The notes under the pieces were generated by a model. It was not told where the DNA came from and did no database searches. It worked only from the letters and a program-made list of their open reading frames with translations. A program made the position numbers and the translations under genes. 64,000 bases of DNA from Nocardioides marmotae (GTDB lineage: Bacteria > Actinomycetota > Actinomycetes > Propionibacteriales > Nocardioidaceae), in assembly GCF_013177455.1 (NCBI RefSeq), contig NZ_CP053660.1, positions 3,596,001 through 3,660,000 of the forward strand. Direction: 5' to 3'. The stretch's first letter is position 1. Each line of letters begins with the position of its first letter. Shown in pieces: positions 15,071 through 28,679 of this stretch.

Positions 15071-17826
15071 GGGACCAGTGTGGCTGACGGCTCCTTGCTG
15101 ACCTGGTCCCAGGTGAAGCGGTAGGTCGCGCCGCCCTCGGGCACCACGAGCGTCAGGTTGTCGCCACCGGCGGCTCCCCCGGCCCCGTAGTTCTCGTCCC
15201 AGGAGCCGTCGATCGCGACCTTCCACTCATAGGTCCCGGCGGGCAGGTCGAAGGTGGCGTGCCAGCGGCCGTCGGTCGGGTCGAAGGCCAGCCGGCTCTC
15301 GACACAGGCCGGCTGCCAGTCCTCGGGGCACCCGATCTCGGACTGGAGGCTGCCGGCCACCGTCACGCTGTCCCGTGCCGGCGTCGGGGCGGCCGTGGTC
15401 ACCGCGACCGGGCCGCCGACGACCCGCGGCGTGCCGGGCTCGAGGAGCACGGCTCGGTAGCGCACCCGCGTCCCGAGCGGCAGCCCGGTGACGTCGTCGC
15501 GGACGGTGAAGGCGGGCGAGGAGGAGTCGGTGCCGATCGTCGTCCACGCACCGCCGGCGACGCTGCGCTCGAAGCGCACCGACTGCCCGGGACGCTCGGG
15601 GTCGACGGTGGCGGTGACGGTCACCGGGTCGACCGCGCTCACGGTGCCGCCCTGGCCGGAGGTGGTGAGGTCGACCGTCGGCGGGGCCACCCGGGTCGTG
15701 CGCACACCGCTCGTGCGGCTGTGGCCGCGGTTGTCCAGGACGGCCGCGCGGTAGCGCACCTTCGTGCCCGGGGCCAGGTCACGGGTGTCGTGGAAGACGC
15801 GGTAGGGCGCGGAGTCGTCGGTGCCGATGTCGCGCCACCGGCCGCCGCCGACCTTGGCCTGGAAGGTGACCTCGAAGAAGGAGTCGCCACCGACCTTCGC
15901 GGTCACCTTCGTGCGGCTGCGGGCGACCTTCGTCGGCACCGGCTCCGCGAGCCGCACCGGGGGCGCCTTCCGCGAGGCCGGGATGCGCTCGGTGGAGGCG
16001 TAGACGACCGCCGAGGTCGCCGGGACCGAGACGCGGAGGCGGCCGTCCCGGGCGCTGCGCCGCACGGCCGGCCCGTCGCCGTGGACCCGGCGGAAGTCGC
16101 CGCGCGCCACCCAGGTCGGCACGGTGAGGGTGCGCGCGCGGTCGGCGGTGTTGACCACGACGACGTACTCCTGCTGCTGGCGCCGGTCGATGCGGGAGAA
16201 GGCGACGACGTCCTCGCCCGCGGCGCGGACCTGCTGGGCCCCGCGCCGCAGGGCCGGGTGCTGCTCGAGGAGGCGGTCGAGCCCGGCGACGGCCCGGTAG
16301 AGCGGGTGGTCGGTGTCGAAGCTGTCGGTCGCGGGTGTCTCCTCCGAGCCGAGCTGGTCGTCGTCGACGTACTCGGGCACCTGGCTGGCGAACATGCTCT
16401 GCCGCGCCAGCTGGTCCCCGCCGGTGCCGGTGAAGCCCTGCTCGTCGCCGTAGTAGACGACCGGGTTGCCGCGGGAGAGGTACATCAGCTCGTGGGCGAG
16501 CACGTCGCGCCGCAGCATCTCCTCGGCCGACCGCTCCGGGTCGTCGACGCCGAGGAAGTGGCCGAAGCGGCCCATGTCGTGGTTGCCGAGGAAGGTCGGC
16601 AGCGAGTGGACGTTGCTGTCGGCGTCGGTGTACCAGTCGTCGTCGCGGAAGAACCGGGCCAGCGCCCGGCCGCTGCCCTGCTTGGAGACGAAGTCGCGGG
16701 CGGCCCACTGGAAGGGGAAGTCGAGGATCGCCTGCATGCCGTCGTGGGTCGTGTAGTGGGAGGTGAACGCCTTCGCGGCCGCGTCGCTGCCGTCGAGGGC
16801 GACCTCGCCGAACATGAAGAAGTCCGGCTTGCCGTGGCTGCGGGCGAAGTCGAGGAGGCCGGGCCCGAAGGCCTGCCAGAACGCGTCGTCGACGTGCTTC
16901 ATCGTGTCGATCCGGAAGCCGTCGATGCCGAAGTCCTCGACCCACGTGCGGTAGATGTCGATCATCCCCTCGACCACCCGCGGGTGCTCGGTGAAGAGGT
17001 CGTCGAGGCCGAAGAAGTCGCCGTACTGGCTGTCCTCGCCGGTGAAGGTCGTGTTGCCGCGGTTGTGGTAGAGCGTCGGGTCGTTGAGCCAGGCCGGGAC
17101 CTTGAGGTCCTCCTCGCCCGGCTCCAGCACCGGCGTGTAGGGGAACGACGTGGCCGCGTCGAGCTCGGGGAAGCCGGCGGTGCCCGCGTGGTCGCGGTCG
17201 TCGAAGGGCACGCCGCCGGCGGTCAGGTAGGGCTCGACGTCCTTGGGCACGTACGCCGTGCGCGCGCCCTCCTCGTAGCCGATGACGTCGGCGGTGTGGT
17301 TGGTGATGATGTCGAAGAAGACCTTGATCCCGCGCTCGTGGGCGGCCTCGACCAGCTCGGTGAGGTCGGCGTTGGTGCCCAGGTGCGGGTCGATCCGGGT
17401 GAAGTCGGTGATCCAGTAGCCGTGGTAGCCCGCCGAGGGCCCGTCCTCGAGCTGGACCGGCTTGTTCTGGAAGACCGGGGTCAGCCAGATCGCGTCGGTG
17501 CCCAGCCCCTCGATGTAGTCCAGCTGCGCGCGCAGGCCGTCGAGGTCGCCGCCGTTGAAGTAGCCCTTGGCGGTGGGGTCGAAGCCGTGCTCGTCCTTGC
17601 CGCCGGCGATCCCGCCGGTGTCGTTGCCGGGGTCGCCGTTGGCGAACCGGTCGGCCATGACGAAGTAGAAGCTGTCGTCGGTGATGCCGGCGCGCAGGGC
17701 GTGCCGGGCGGGCCCACGGTCCTGCCCGCCGCGGTCGCCCTCCGCGGCGACGGCGGGGGCGGTGGGCCACACCAGCGCGAGCGCGGCCCCGGCCGCGACG
17801 AGGGTGGATGGGACGGTACGACGCAC
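15067..17826 (-). CDS. Secreted GH13 alpha-amylase-family glycoside hydrolase with C-terminal X25-like module (919 aa)
   Basis: Extracellular starch or pullulan hydrolase. A Sec signal peptide covers about residues 1-28 (RRTVPSTLVAAGAALALVW, ending APAVAA). The (beta/alpha)8 domain spans ~45-510, with nucleophile Asp in GFRIDTMKHVDDAFW, acid/base Glu in FFMFGEVALDG and the third carboxylate in FLGNHDMGRF. A C-terminal amylase beta-domain and two beta-sandwich segments follow (~580-800). The last ~95 residues (SEIGCPEDWQPACVESRLAF, WKVAIDGSWDENYG) resemble the pullulanase X25 domain. I chose GTG 17826 because GGGAGG lies 7 nt before it. GTG 17853 and ATG 17895 are in frame but lack a ribosome-binding site. 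Confidence 0.9.
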   Translation of the reverse strand: MRRTVPSTLVAAGAALALVWPTAPAVAAEGDRGGQDRGPARHALRAGITDDSFYFVMADRFANGDPGNDTGGIAGGKDEHGFDPTAKGYFNGGDLDGLRAQLDYIEGLGTDAIWLTPVFQNKPVQLEDGPSAGYHGYWITDFTRIDPHLGTNADLTELVEAAHERGIKVFFDIITNHTADVIGYEEGARTAYVPKDVEPYLTAGGVPFDDRDHAGTAGFPELDAATSFPYTPVLEPGEEDLKVPAWLNDPTLYHNRGNTTFTGEDSQYGDFFGLDDLFTEHPRVVEGMIDIYRTWVEDFGIDGFRIDTMKHVDDAFWQAFGPGLLDFARSHGKPDFFMFGEVALDGSDAAAKAFTSHYTTHDGMQAILDFPFQWAARDFVSKQGSGRALARFFRDDDWYTDADSNVHSLPTFLGNHDMGRFGHFLGVDDPERSAEEMLRRDVLAHELMYLSRGNPVVYYGDEQGFTGTGGDQLARQSMFASQVPEYVDDDQLGSEETPATDSFDTDHPLYRAVAGLDRLLEQHPALRRGAQQVRAAGEDVVAFSRIDRRQQQEYVVVVNTADRARTLTVPTWVARGDFRRVHGDGPAVRRSARDGRLRVSVPATSAVVYASTERIPASRKAPPVRLAEPVPTKVARSRTKVTAKVGGDSFFEVTFQAKVGGGRWRDIGTDDSAPYRVFHDTRDLAPGTKVRYRAAVLDNRGHSRTSGVRTTRVAPPTVDLTTSGQGGTVSAVDPVTVTATVDPERPGQSVRFERSVAGGAWTTIGTDSSSPAFTVRDDVTGLPLGTRVRYRAVLLEPGTPRVVGGPVAVTTAAPTPARDSVTVAGSLQSEIGCPEDWQPACVESRLAFDPTDGRWHATFDLPAGTYEWKVAIDGSWDENYGAGGAAGGDNLTLVVPEGGATYRFTWDQVSKEPSATLVP

Positions 17827-17852
17827 GGCGGCCTCCCGAGTGATGGCGCTCA

Positions 17853-17878
17853 CACCAAGTGGTGCGGATCGCACCCTA
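17853..17878 (-). promoter_or_regulatory. Possible amylase promoter with a small inverted repeat
   Basis: On the minus strand a -10-like TAGGGT (17878-17873) lies ~47 nt upstream of the GTG at 17826. The inverted repeat CACCA-AG-TGGTG (17853-17864) sits at about the expected transcript start. It could be an operator for carbon-source control; the evidence is weak. Confidence 0.3.
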
Positions 17879-17910
17879 GGCGCGGCCGCCGACATCGGAC
17901 AAGGACCAGG

Positions 17911-18711
17911 TCAGGCGCGCACCCGCGGGCCCAGCGAGGGCCGGTGGTCGTGGTGCATCGCGTGCCGCTCGCGGGTGGCCGCGACCAGGCCCGGGTCGAG
18001 GTCGGCGACGGCCAGCCCCTCCTCCTCGTCGAGCCGGTCGAGCGGGCGGCCCTCGGGGTCGTAGACCGCCGAGCCGCCGCAGAACGCGCTGGCCCCGCAG
18101 CGGCCGGTGAGGCCGGAGAAGACGACGTAGAAGGAGTTCTCCACCGCCCGCGCGGCGTAGTAGAGGTCGCGGCGGTGCTCCCCGCCGGGGACGTACGCCG
18201 CGGAGCTGAGGTAGCCCAGCGCGCCGTCGGCCGCGGCGGCCCGGGCGTGCTCGGGGAAGCAGCCGTCGTAGCAGATGCTCAGGCCGAGCTCGACGCCCTC
18301 GACGGTGATCGAGCAGCCGTGGTCGCCGGCGGTGAACCACGGCCGCTCGCCGGGGTCGAGGTGCTGCTTGTCGTAGGGCACGGCCACCTCGCCGTCGGGC
18401 CGGACCACGACCGAGGACAGGGTGCGCCGGTCCGACCGCTGGAGCGCGGTGCCGGCGACCACCACGAGGCCGGCCTCGCGGGACGCCTCGCGCAGCGGGT
18501 CGAGCTCCGCGCCGGCCAGCCGCGCGGGCGTCGGCAGCTCGCCGTCGAACGCCGCGGCGTCGTACCCGGTCAGGAACGCCTCGGGCAGCACCAGCAGGCG
18601 CACGCCCCGGTCGCCGGCCTCGCGGGCCAGCCGCGCCGCGGTGGCGACGTTGGCCAGGAGGTCCCCGGCGACCGCGGCGGCCTGGCCGGCGGCGACGCGG
18701 AGGACGCTCAC
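17911..18711 (-). CDS. Carbon-nitrogen hydrolase (nitrilase superfamily) (266 aa)
   Basis: Hydrolyses an amide or nitrile, using the superfamily's Glu-Lys-Cys triad: Glu44 ([12 protein letters not shown]), Lys115 ([11 protein letters not shown]) and Cys147 ([14 protein letters not shown]). The length is typical of omega-amidase/Nit-like enzymes. There is no signal peptide. The GTG start overlaps the rnhA stop by four bases (GTGA), placing it last in the guaB3-rnhA-nitrilase unit. The substrate cannot be assigned. Confidence 0.9.
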   Translation of the reverse strand: MSVLRVAAGQAAAVAGDLLANVATAARLAREAGDRGVRLLVLPEAFLTGYDAAAFDGELPTPARLAGAELDPLREASREAGLVVVAGTALQRSDRRTLSSVVVRPDGEVAVPYDKQHLDPGERPWFTAGDHGCSITVEGVELGLSICYDGCFPEHARAAAADGALGYLSSAAYVPGGEHRRDLYYAARAVENSFYVVFSGLTGRCGASAFCGGSAVYDPEGRPLDRLDEEEGLAVADLDPGLVAATRERHAMHHDHRPSLGPRVRA

Positions 18712-19175
18712 GCGCGTGCGGCCGCGACGGCCTCGGCGAGGCCGCGGGCGGCGAGCCGGTCGGCGCGCTCGTTGCCCTCGTCGCCGCTGTGGCCCTTGAC
18801 CCAGTGCCACTCGACGTCGTGCTCGGCGCAGGCGGCGACGAGCCGCCGCCACAGGTCGGCGTTCTTGACCGGCTCCTTGGCCTTGGTCAGCCAACCGTTG
18901 CGCTGCCAGCCGAGCACCCAGGAGGTGATGCCGTTGCGGACGTAGGTGCTGTCGGTGTAGAGGTGCACGACCGAGCGTCGCCGCAGCGCCTCCAGCGCCT
19001 CGATCGGCGCGGTCAGCTCCATCCGGTTGTTGGTGGTGGGCTCGGCGAGGCCGCCGCACAGCTCCAGCTCGTGGCTGCCCTGCCGCAGCAGCGCACCCCA
19101 CCCGCCGGGGCCCGGGTTGGGCACGCAGGCGCCGTCGGTGTGGATGGTGACGGGGCGCTCGTCGACCTCGCTCAC
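18708..19175 (-). CDS. rnhA: Ribonuclease HI (155 aa)
   Basis: Cleaves the RNA strand of RNA-DNA hybrids. The four metal-binding carboxylates are Asp14 ([17 protein letters not shown]), Glu53 ([13 protein letters not shown]), Asp75 (HLYTDSTYV) and Asp139 (GNERADRLA). His129 is in [12 protein letters not shown]. The length is standard for bacterial RNase HI. The GTG start overlaps the guaB3 stop (GTGA), and its own stop overlaps the nitrilase start, so all three genes are coupled. Confidence 0.95.
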   Translation of the reverse strand: MSEVDERPVTIHTDGACVPNPGPGGWGALLRQGSHELELCGGLAEPTTNNRMELTAPIEALEALRRRSVVHLYTDSTYVRNGITSWVLGWQRNGWLTKAKEPVKNADLWRRLVAACAEHDVEWHWVKGHSGDEGNERADRLAARGLAEAVAAARA

Positions 19176-20278
19176 TCGATCACGAGCTCGACGCGCTGGA
19201 ACTCCTTGACCTCGGTGTAGCCCGTGGTGGCCATGGAGCGCTTGAGCGCGCCGATGAGGTTCATCGTCCCGTCGGCGACGCGGGAGGGGCCGAAGAGGAT
19301 CTCCTCGAGCGTGCCGACGGTCTCGAACTGCATCCGCTGGCCGCGCGGCAGGTCGGGGTGGTGGGCCTCGGTGCCCCAGTGGAAGCCGTGGCCCGGAGCG
19401 TCGGTCGCGCGGGCGAACGGCGAGCCGACCATGACCGCGTCGGCGCCGCAGGCGATCGCCTTGGCGAGGTCCCCGGAGTGGCCGATCGAGCCGTCGGCGA
19501 TGACGTGGACGTAGCGGCCGCCGGACTCGTCGAGGTAGTCGCGGCGGGCCGCGGCCACGTCGGCGACCGCCGAGGCCATCGGCACCGCGACGCCGAGCAC
19601 GGTGCGGGTGGTGTGCGCCGCGCCGCCGCCGAAGCCGACGAGCACGCCGGCCGCGCCGGTGCGCATCAGGTGCAGCGCGGCCTGGTGGGTCGCGCAGCCG
19701 CCGACGATCACCGGGACGTCGAGCTCGTAGATGAACTCCTTGAGGTTCAGCGGCTCGGCCTGGGAGGAGACGTGCTCGGCCGAGACGGTGGTGCCGCGGA
19801 TGACGAACATGTCGACGCCCGCGTCCACGACGGTCTTGGCGAACTCCTTGGTCCGCTGCGGCGGCAGCGAGCCCGCGACGGTCACGCCGGCCTCGCGGAT
19901 CTGGCGCAGCCGCTCGGTGATCAGCTCGGCCTTCACCGGCTCGGTGTAGATCTCCTGGAGACGGCGGGTCGCGTCCTGCCCCTGCAGGCCGGCGACCTCC
20001 TCGAGCAGCGGCTCGGGGTCGTCGTACCGCGTCCAGATGCCCTCGAGGTTCAGCACGCCGAGGCCGCCGAACCGGCCGAAGGCGATGGCCGTCTCCGGCG
20101 ACATCACCGAGTCCATCGGGGCGGCGAGGACGGGCAGGTCGAAGCGGTAGGCGTCGATCTGCCAGTCGGTGCTGACCTCCTCGGGGTCGCGCGTGCGCCG
20201 CGAGGGCACGATCGCCACGTCGTCGAAGGAGTACGCCCGCCGCGCGCGCTTGGCCCGTCCGATCTCGATCTCGGTCAC
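19172..20278 (-). CDS. guaB3: GuaB3-family IMP dehydrogenase-related protein (368 aa)
   Basis: IMPDH/GMP-reductase-fold TIM barrel without CBS domains. The N-terminal [18 protein letters not shown] and the nucleotide-binding [29 protein letters not shown] are clear. The usual catalytic GxGSxCTT loop of IMPDH is not visible; the equivalent region reads [13 protein letters not shown], which marks the GuaB3 subfamily. I recall reports of GMP reductase activity for GuaB3 in cyanobacteria; the activity here is open. It is leaderless by its -10 box (TAGGGT, 6 nt before the GTG). Confidence 0.92.
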   Translation of the reverse strand: MTEIEIGRAKRARRAYSFDDVAIVPSRRTRDPEEVSTDWQIDAYRFDLPVLAAPMDSVMSPETAIAFGRFGGLGVLNLEGIWTRYDDPEPLLEEVAGLQGQDATRRLQEIYTEPVKAELITERLRQIREAGVTVAGSLPPQRTKEFAKTVVDAGVDMFVIRGTTVSAEHVSSQAEPLNLKEFIYELDVPVIVGGCATHQAALHLMRTGAAGVLVGFGGGAAHTTRTVLGVAVPMASAVADVAAARRDYLDESGGRYVHVIADGSIGHSGDLAKAIACGADAVMVGSPFARATDAPGHGFHWGTEAHHPDLPRGQRMQFETVGTLEEILFGPSRVADGTMNLIGALKRSMATTGYTEVKEFQRVELVIE

Positions 20279-20290
20279 CCTCGAACCCTA
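20279..20290 (-). promoter_or_regulatory. Leaderless-type -10 box of guaB3
   Basis: Minus-strand TAGGGT (20290-20285) followed by 6 nt and the GTG at 20278. Confidence 0.5.
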
Positions 20291-20348
20291 CCGAGGAGAC
20301 CCGGCACGTCGGGCAACCGTTCACCCGCTCCACCCGGTAGAGGTGGGC

Positions 20349-20923
20349 ATGGACACCCTGACCGGCCTCCGGTCGACGACCTCGGGAGCAGACGTGGGCG
20401 CACCTCGCGGCGAGACGCCGGACTTCGACGCGTTCGTCGCCGCGCGCTCCACGCACCTGCTGCGCACGGCCTACCTGCTGACCCGCGACACCGCGCTCGC
20501 CGAGGACCTCCTCCAGACGGCGCTGACCAAGGCGTGGTTCTCCTGGTCGCGCATCGAGGGCAATCCCGAGCCCTACGTCCGCCGGATCCTGGTCAACACC
20601 TTCGCCTCCTGGTGGCGGCGGCGCTGGAACGGCGAGCAGCCGTGGGCCGAGCCGCCGGAGCCGGCACCGGCCGCCGGCGGGCACGCCGAGGCCGACCAGC
20701 GCCACGACCTGTGGGAGGCGATGGGCCGCCTGCCCCGCCGCCAGCGCGCGGTCGTGGTGCTGCGCTTCGTCGAGGACCTCTCCGAGGCCGAGACCGCCCG
20801 GTTGCTCGGCGTGAGCACCGGCACCGTCAAGAGCCAGACCAGCAAGGCGCTCGCGAAGCTGCGGGTCGACCCGTCCCTGGCCGCCCCGATCACCACCCCT
20901 GCGAGCAGCACGGAGGACCCGGC

Positions 20924-20927
<4 letters not shown>
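20349..20927 (+). CDS. SigE-family ECF RNA polymerase sigma factor (192 aa)
   Basis: Directs RNA polymerase to a stress- or envelope-type regulon. Region 2 is at ~38-105 ([28 protein letters not shown], then [22 protein letters not shown]). Region 4 follows at ~125-180 ([41 protein letters not shown]). The N-terminal ~28 residues are extra. A GAGGTGG ribosome-binding site precedes the ATG. The stop overlaps the next start (GTGA), so the downstream membrane protein is its likely partner. Confidence 0.9.
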
Positions 20928-23724
<2,797 letters not shown>

Positions 23725-23786
23725 CCGGCGGCGCCGACGCCGTCCCGACCGGCCGGAGTGCGGGTGGACGGTGGGCGCGGGTGTCG

Positions 23787-23853
23787 GAGTCACCGGTTAA
23801 CCGGTGACTCCTGCACTTATCGGGGCAGATCTCCCCTGAGAAGTGCAGGGGTC
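23787..23853. repeat. Overlapping palindromes upstream of guaB
   Basis: 23787-23810 is a perfect 24-bp palindrome (left half GAGTCACCGGTT). A second hairpin pairs CCTGCACTT (23810-23818) with AAGTGCAGG (23841-23849) and extends outward to GAC/GTC (23806-23853). The two share the bases GACTC, so the folded forms exclude each other. They lie 63-129 bp upstream of the guaB -10 box. Confidence 0.8.
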
Positions 23854-23906
23854 GCGTCAACGACGGGACGGATGGGGCTGGTGAGGCCGCGCCCGCCTGG
23901 TCCGCG

Positions 23907-23960
23907 GCGGTCGTGTGCCCCACGACGCGGACCGGCGCGTTCCCAGGCACACGACCCCGC
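23907..23960. repeat. R2 palindromic repeat, copy 1
   Basis: 11-nt arms GGTCGTGTGCC (23909-23919) and GGCACACGACC (23946-23956), with a nested CGCG...CGCG core. It has the same plan as 28620-28674 and 35273-35326. It lies in the gene-free interval between guaB and the ACT-GNAT gene. Confidence 0.85.
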
Positions 23961-23987
23961 AGCCGAGGCCGAGGACCAGCCGCAGGA

Positions 23988-24245
23988 CGGGTACGCCGCG
24001 CAGGTCGGGGCCGGAGGCGGACGACGGGCGGGCAGGCCCGGTCGTGGTCGGGTCTGGCGGGCCGGAGCGAGGCACGAGCGCAGGCCTGGTAGACCGGGCC
24101 TGCCCGCCCGGCGGGAGCCGCAGGCCCCGACCACCCACCACCCGGCGTACGCCGCGGGGCGGAGGACCGTGGTCGAGGCCGCGGTCGGCTCGCCGGGTTT
24201 CGACACGCTCAGGCCTTGGTGGCCTTCGCTGCTCAACCAGCGGGG
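23988..24245. repeat. ~250-bp dispersed repeat, copy 2
   Basis: Near-identical to 13069-13317 over its length, with the inverted-repeat arms at 24003-24043 and 24092-24132. In this copy one arm position unpaired in copy 1 (G opposite G) has become a G-C pair, so the stem is slightly better. The 3' end differs by a ~9-bp insertion inside the GACACGCTC...GCTCAACC segment. With the two palindromes upstream it fills the 552-bp gap 23713-24264; no gene is visible there. Confidence 0.9.
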
Positions 24246-24264
24246 GCTCAACCAGCGACGGGGG

Positions 24265-25167
24265 TCAGCTGGTGAGCGGGCGAAGCTCGCGGACGGCGAC
24301 GCGGACCGTCAGCACGTCGGCGGCCATCCGGATCCGGCCGCGCATGCCGGCGGCGAGCACCATCGGGAGCACCGCCTGGTTGTCCGCGCGGGTCGTCAGC
24401 ACGATCTCGTCCGCGCCGAGGGTGTGCGCGAGGCGGGCGGCGTCGACGAGCAGCCGGGTGCCGATCCCCCGGCGCTGCCAGGCGGGGTCGACCCGGAGCA
24501 CGACCGGCCGGGTCGAGGGGTCCTCCGCGAGCGGGTCCTGCACGGTCGCCAGCCCGACGACGACACCGTCGACCACCGCGGAGACCGACCCGCCGTCGAC
24601 GACGTGCTCGGGGGTCGCGCCGCCGCCCATCCGGCGCCCGGCGGTCACCGCGATCGCCGACTCCGCCCGGGTCCGTTGCAGCACGTCGCTGACCAGGTCG
24701 GCCATCGCCGCGCCGCGGGCGTGCTCGGTGGCGGTGAACGACGCCGTGCGGCGTACCTGCACCTGCACCTCGCCGACGGTCATCTCCATGACGTCCTGCG
24801 GCGGGCCGTCCGGGTCGACCGGGTCGGCCTCGGCGTCGAAGAGCCGGGCGACGACGTCGGGGAAGGACATCGGGGAGGCCAGGATCGCCCGGGCGGCCTG
24901 GACGTAGCGGGTGGGCTGGTCGGTGAGGGCGGCCTCGGTGCAGGGCTGGACGACCACGTTGCGCCCGCCCGCGCGCTCGACGAGGTGGGCGGTGCCGGAC
25001 GCGCCCCACCCCTGCGGCGTGCTGAGCACCAGCTCGTCGGTCACCGCCTCCACGCCCGGGAAGATCTGCAGTCCGAGGATGTTGACCCCCGCCCGGCCGC
25101 AGTGCTCGGCCAGCACCGCCAGCGACCCGGGGCGATCGGGCAGGGTGGTCCGCACTCTCCACAACAT
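24265..25167 (-). CDS. ACT-domain plus GNAT acetyltransferase protein (300 aa)
   Basis: N-terminal ACT-like domain (~1-75): LWRVRTTLPDRPGSLAVLAEHCGRAGVNILGL has the ligand-loop Gly and the following helix. Residues ~195-300 form a GNAT acetyltransferase domain with the acetyl-CoA motif VDPAWQRRGIGTRLLVDAA. The pairing suggests an acetyltransferase switched by an amino acid or other small ligand. The acceptor substrate is unknown. The start ATG 25167 sits at the ACT start. The stop is 20 bp from the 250-bp repeat. Confidence 0.8.
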   Translation of the reverse strand: MLWRVRTTLPDRPGSLAVLAEHCGRAGVNILGLQIFPGVEAVTDELVLSTPQGWGASGTAHLVERAGGRNVVVQPCTEAALTDQPTRYVQAARAILASPMSFPDVVARLFDAEADPVDPDGPPQDVMEMTVGEVQVQVRRTASFTATEHARGAAMADLVSDVLQRTRAESAIAVTAGRRMGGGATPEHVVDGGSVSAVVDGVVVGLATVQDPLAEDPSTRPVVLRVDPAWQRRGIGTRLLVDAARLAHTLGADEIVLTTRADNQAVLPMVLAAGMRGRIRMAADVLTVRVAVRELRPLTS

Positions 25168-25274
25168 GCCGCCAGGGTGCGCCCGCCAGGTTGCCGGTCG
25201 GCGTCCCCTGTGTTTCGTCGGCGCTACGACCGGCCGGGACCGGCCCGTGACCGCCGGTCTGGGACCCTGGACCC

Positions 25275-26786
25275 GTGCTCGACCGGTGGCAGTCCCTCGC
25301 CCACCGGGTCGAGGGCGTCGTCGAGTCTCGCTGGACCGTGGCGGTCGCGGCGGCCCTCGCGTTCCTGCTCCGGCTCCCGGGGCTGACCCGTCCGGTGCGT
25401 GCCGACGAGGCCGGGTTCACCCTGGTCGCGCGCGGCTGGGACCCGCGGCCCGACAGCGTGTACGGCGACCTCTTCGTCGACCGCCACCCGCTCCTGGTCG
25501 CCGTCTTCGGCCTCAGTGACCGCATCGGCGGCGAGCACGCCATCCGCGTGGTCGGCGCCCTCGCCTGCGCGCTGACCGTGCTCGGCGCGGCCGCGGTGGC
25601 CCGCCGGGTCAGCAGCGAGCGAGCAGCGAAGTGGACCGCCGTGGCCGTCGCCGCGCTGCTGACCAACACCGTCATCGACGCGGTCGCGGTCAAGGGCGAG
25701 ATCCTCGCGCTGCCCCTCCTGTTCGGCTCGATCCTGTGCGCCCTGGACGGGCTCGCCCGCCGCTCGCCGGCCCGGGCGGCGCTCGCCGGGCTGCTCGCAA
25801 CGACCGCCCTCGGGATGAAGCAGAACCTCGCCGGCGGCCTGGCCTTCGGCGCCGTCCTGCTCGTGGCCGCCCTGCTCACCCGGCGCATCGACGGCCGCAC
25901 CTTCAGCCGGCTCGCCGCGGCCGCGGTCGCCGGCGCCGCCGTACCCGTCCTGGCCACCGTCGCCTGGGCGGCCGCCGCGGGCGTGGACCTCGAGACGGTC
26001 TGGTACGCCGTCTACGGCTTCCGCCTCGACGCCAACACGGTCCTTGCGGAGAGCGGCTCCGCCGCTCCCGCGTCGCGCGCGGTGACCCTCGCCTTCGCCG
26101 CGCTGGCCGCGGGCATGGTCGCCGTCGTCGGCGGCTTCCTCGTCAACATCCGCCGGGAGTGGCGTGCCGACCCGGTCGTCACCGCGGCCACCCTGGCGAT
26201 CGTGCTGGCCGACGGGCTGGCGCTGGTCCTCGGGGGCAGCTACTGGCGCGACTACCTCTTCGGACTGGTCCCCGCGACCGCACTGTGCGCCGCCCTGCTC
26301 GCCCGCCGGCGCACCGGCCGCGGTCGCACGATGCGCCTGGTGATCGGGCTCAGCGCGGCGTCCTCCGTGGTCTGCCTGCTCGGCTGGGTCGGCTGGAACG
26401 CGCTGGACTTCCAGGAGTTCCCCGAGGACGACACCGGCGCGGCGATCGCCGCGGCGGCCGAGCCCGGCGACACCCTGGTCGTCTTCGGCGGCCGCGCCGA
26501 CCTCCAGCTGAGCAGCGGCCTGCCCACGCCGTACACGCACCTGTGGAGCCTGCCGATGCGCACCCTCGACCCCGACTACGCCGAGCTCCGCACCCTCCTC
26601 GAGGGCCCGGACGCACCGACCTGGTTCGTGGAGTGGGTGCCGTGGGGTGCCTGGGGAGCCCCTGGCGCCGAGGAGCTGTACGACGCCGTGCGGGCCCGCT
26701 ACGAGCTGCACGACACCGGGTGCTGGGACCGGCCGGTCTACCTGCTGCGCGGGCTCGACCGGCCGCCGCTCGAGCCCGACTGCTGA
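25275..26786 (+). CDS. Polytopic membrane glycosyltransferase, ArnT/PMT-like (503 aa)
   Basis: GT-C-fold integral membrane protein. The first periplasmic loop has the acidic catalytic-type motif VRADEAGFTLVARGWD (~42), followed by VYGDLFVDRHPLLVAVFGL, as in GT39/GT83 (ArnT, dolichol-phosphate-mannose) enzymes. About nine or ten hydrophobic helices cover residues 20-390. The C-terminal ~110 residues are soluble and contain GDTLVVFGGRADLQL. It probably moves a sugar from a polyprenyl-phosphate donor to an envelope acceptor. The start is GTG 25275; there is no Shine-Dalgarno sequence. Confidence 0.75.
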   Translation: MLDRWQSLAHRVEGVVESRWTVAVAAALAFLLRLPGLTRPVRADEAGFTLVARGWDPRPDSVYGDLFVDRHPLLVAVFGLSDRIGGEHAIRVVGALACALTVLGAAAVARRVSSERAAKWTAVAVAALLTNTVIDAVAVKGEILALPLLFGSILCALDGLARRSPARAALAGLLATTALGMKQNLAGGLAFGAVLLVAALLTRRIDGRTFSRLAAAAVAGAAVPVLATVAWAAAAGVDLETVWYAVYGFRLDANTVLAESGSAAPASRAVTLAFAALAAGMVAVVGGFLVNIRREWRADPVVTAATLAIVLADGLALVLGGSYWRDYLFGLVPATALCAALLARRRTGRGRTMRLVIGLSAASSVVCLLGWVGWNALDFQEFPEDDTGAAIAAAAEPGDTLVVFGGRADLQLSSGLPTPYTHLWSLPMRTLDPDYAELRTLLEGPDAPTWFVEWVPWGAWGAPGAEELYDAVRARYELHDTGCWDRPVYLLRGLDRPPLEPDC

Positions 26787-26795
26787 GCCCCCACC

Positions 26796-26851
26796 CCCGC
26801 CTCGTGATGCCCAGCGTGCGCCGGAGCGCTCGCTCACCATCACGAGACGGG
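26796..26851. repeat. R1 palindromic repeat, copy 1
   Basis: Arms CCCGCCTCGTGATG (from 26796) and CATCACGAGACGGG (to 26851) enclose a second, nested GC-rich palindrome. It is the most diverged of the three copies (others at 42971-43025 and 44044-44097). It lies 10 bp after the glycosyltransferase stop, between convergent genes. Confidence 0.9.
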
Positions 26852-26886
26852 TCACGGCAGATCCGGGGCGGACCCGGAACGCCGAC

Positions 26887-26958
26887 GGCGCCGGCCCCCC
26901 TGCTGGGGACCGGCGCCGCCGGGTGGTGCGTGAGGTGGCCCGGTCCGCGGACCGGGCC
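26887..26958 (-). terminator. Double hairpin terminator of groEL
   Basis: Two GC-rich stems lie just beyond the groEL stop. One is a perfect 22-bp palindrome at 26937-26958 (half GGCCCGGTCCG). The other has arms GGCGCCGG (26887-26894) and CCGGCGCC (26910-26917) with an inner CCCC/GGGG extension. Confidence 0.7.
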
Positions 26959-26964
26959 GGTCAC

Positions 26965-28674
<1,710 letters not shown>

Positions 28675-28679
28675 TGAGA

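Noticed and set aside
17853..17895. Longer amylase starts at 17853 (GTG) or 17895 (ATG)
   Set aside because: Neither has a ribosome-binding site, both would put extra residues before the signal peptide, and the candidate -10 box lies between them.
15259..18945. Very long plus-strand open frame opposite the amylase, nitrilase and rnhA genes
   Set aside because: It crosses three well-supported minus-strand genes and encodes a low-complexity Val/Gly/Arg/Asp product, the usual result of reading GC-rich genes backwards.
20279..20348. Autoregulated ECF promoter of the sigma gene
   Set aside because: A GGCAACCGTT-like -35 is present, but no convincing -10 at the right distance; too weak to list.
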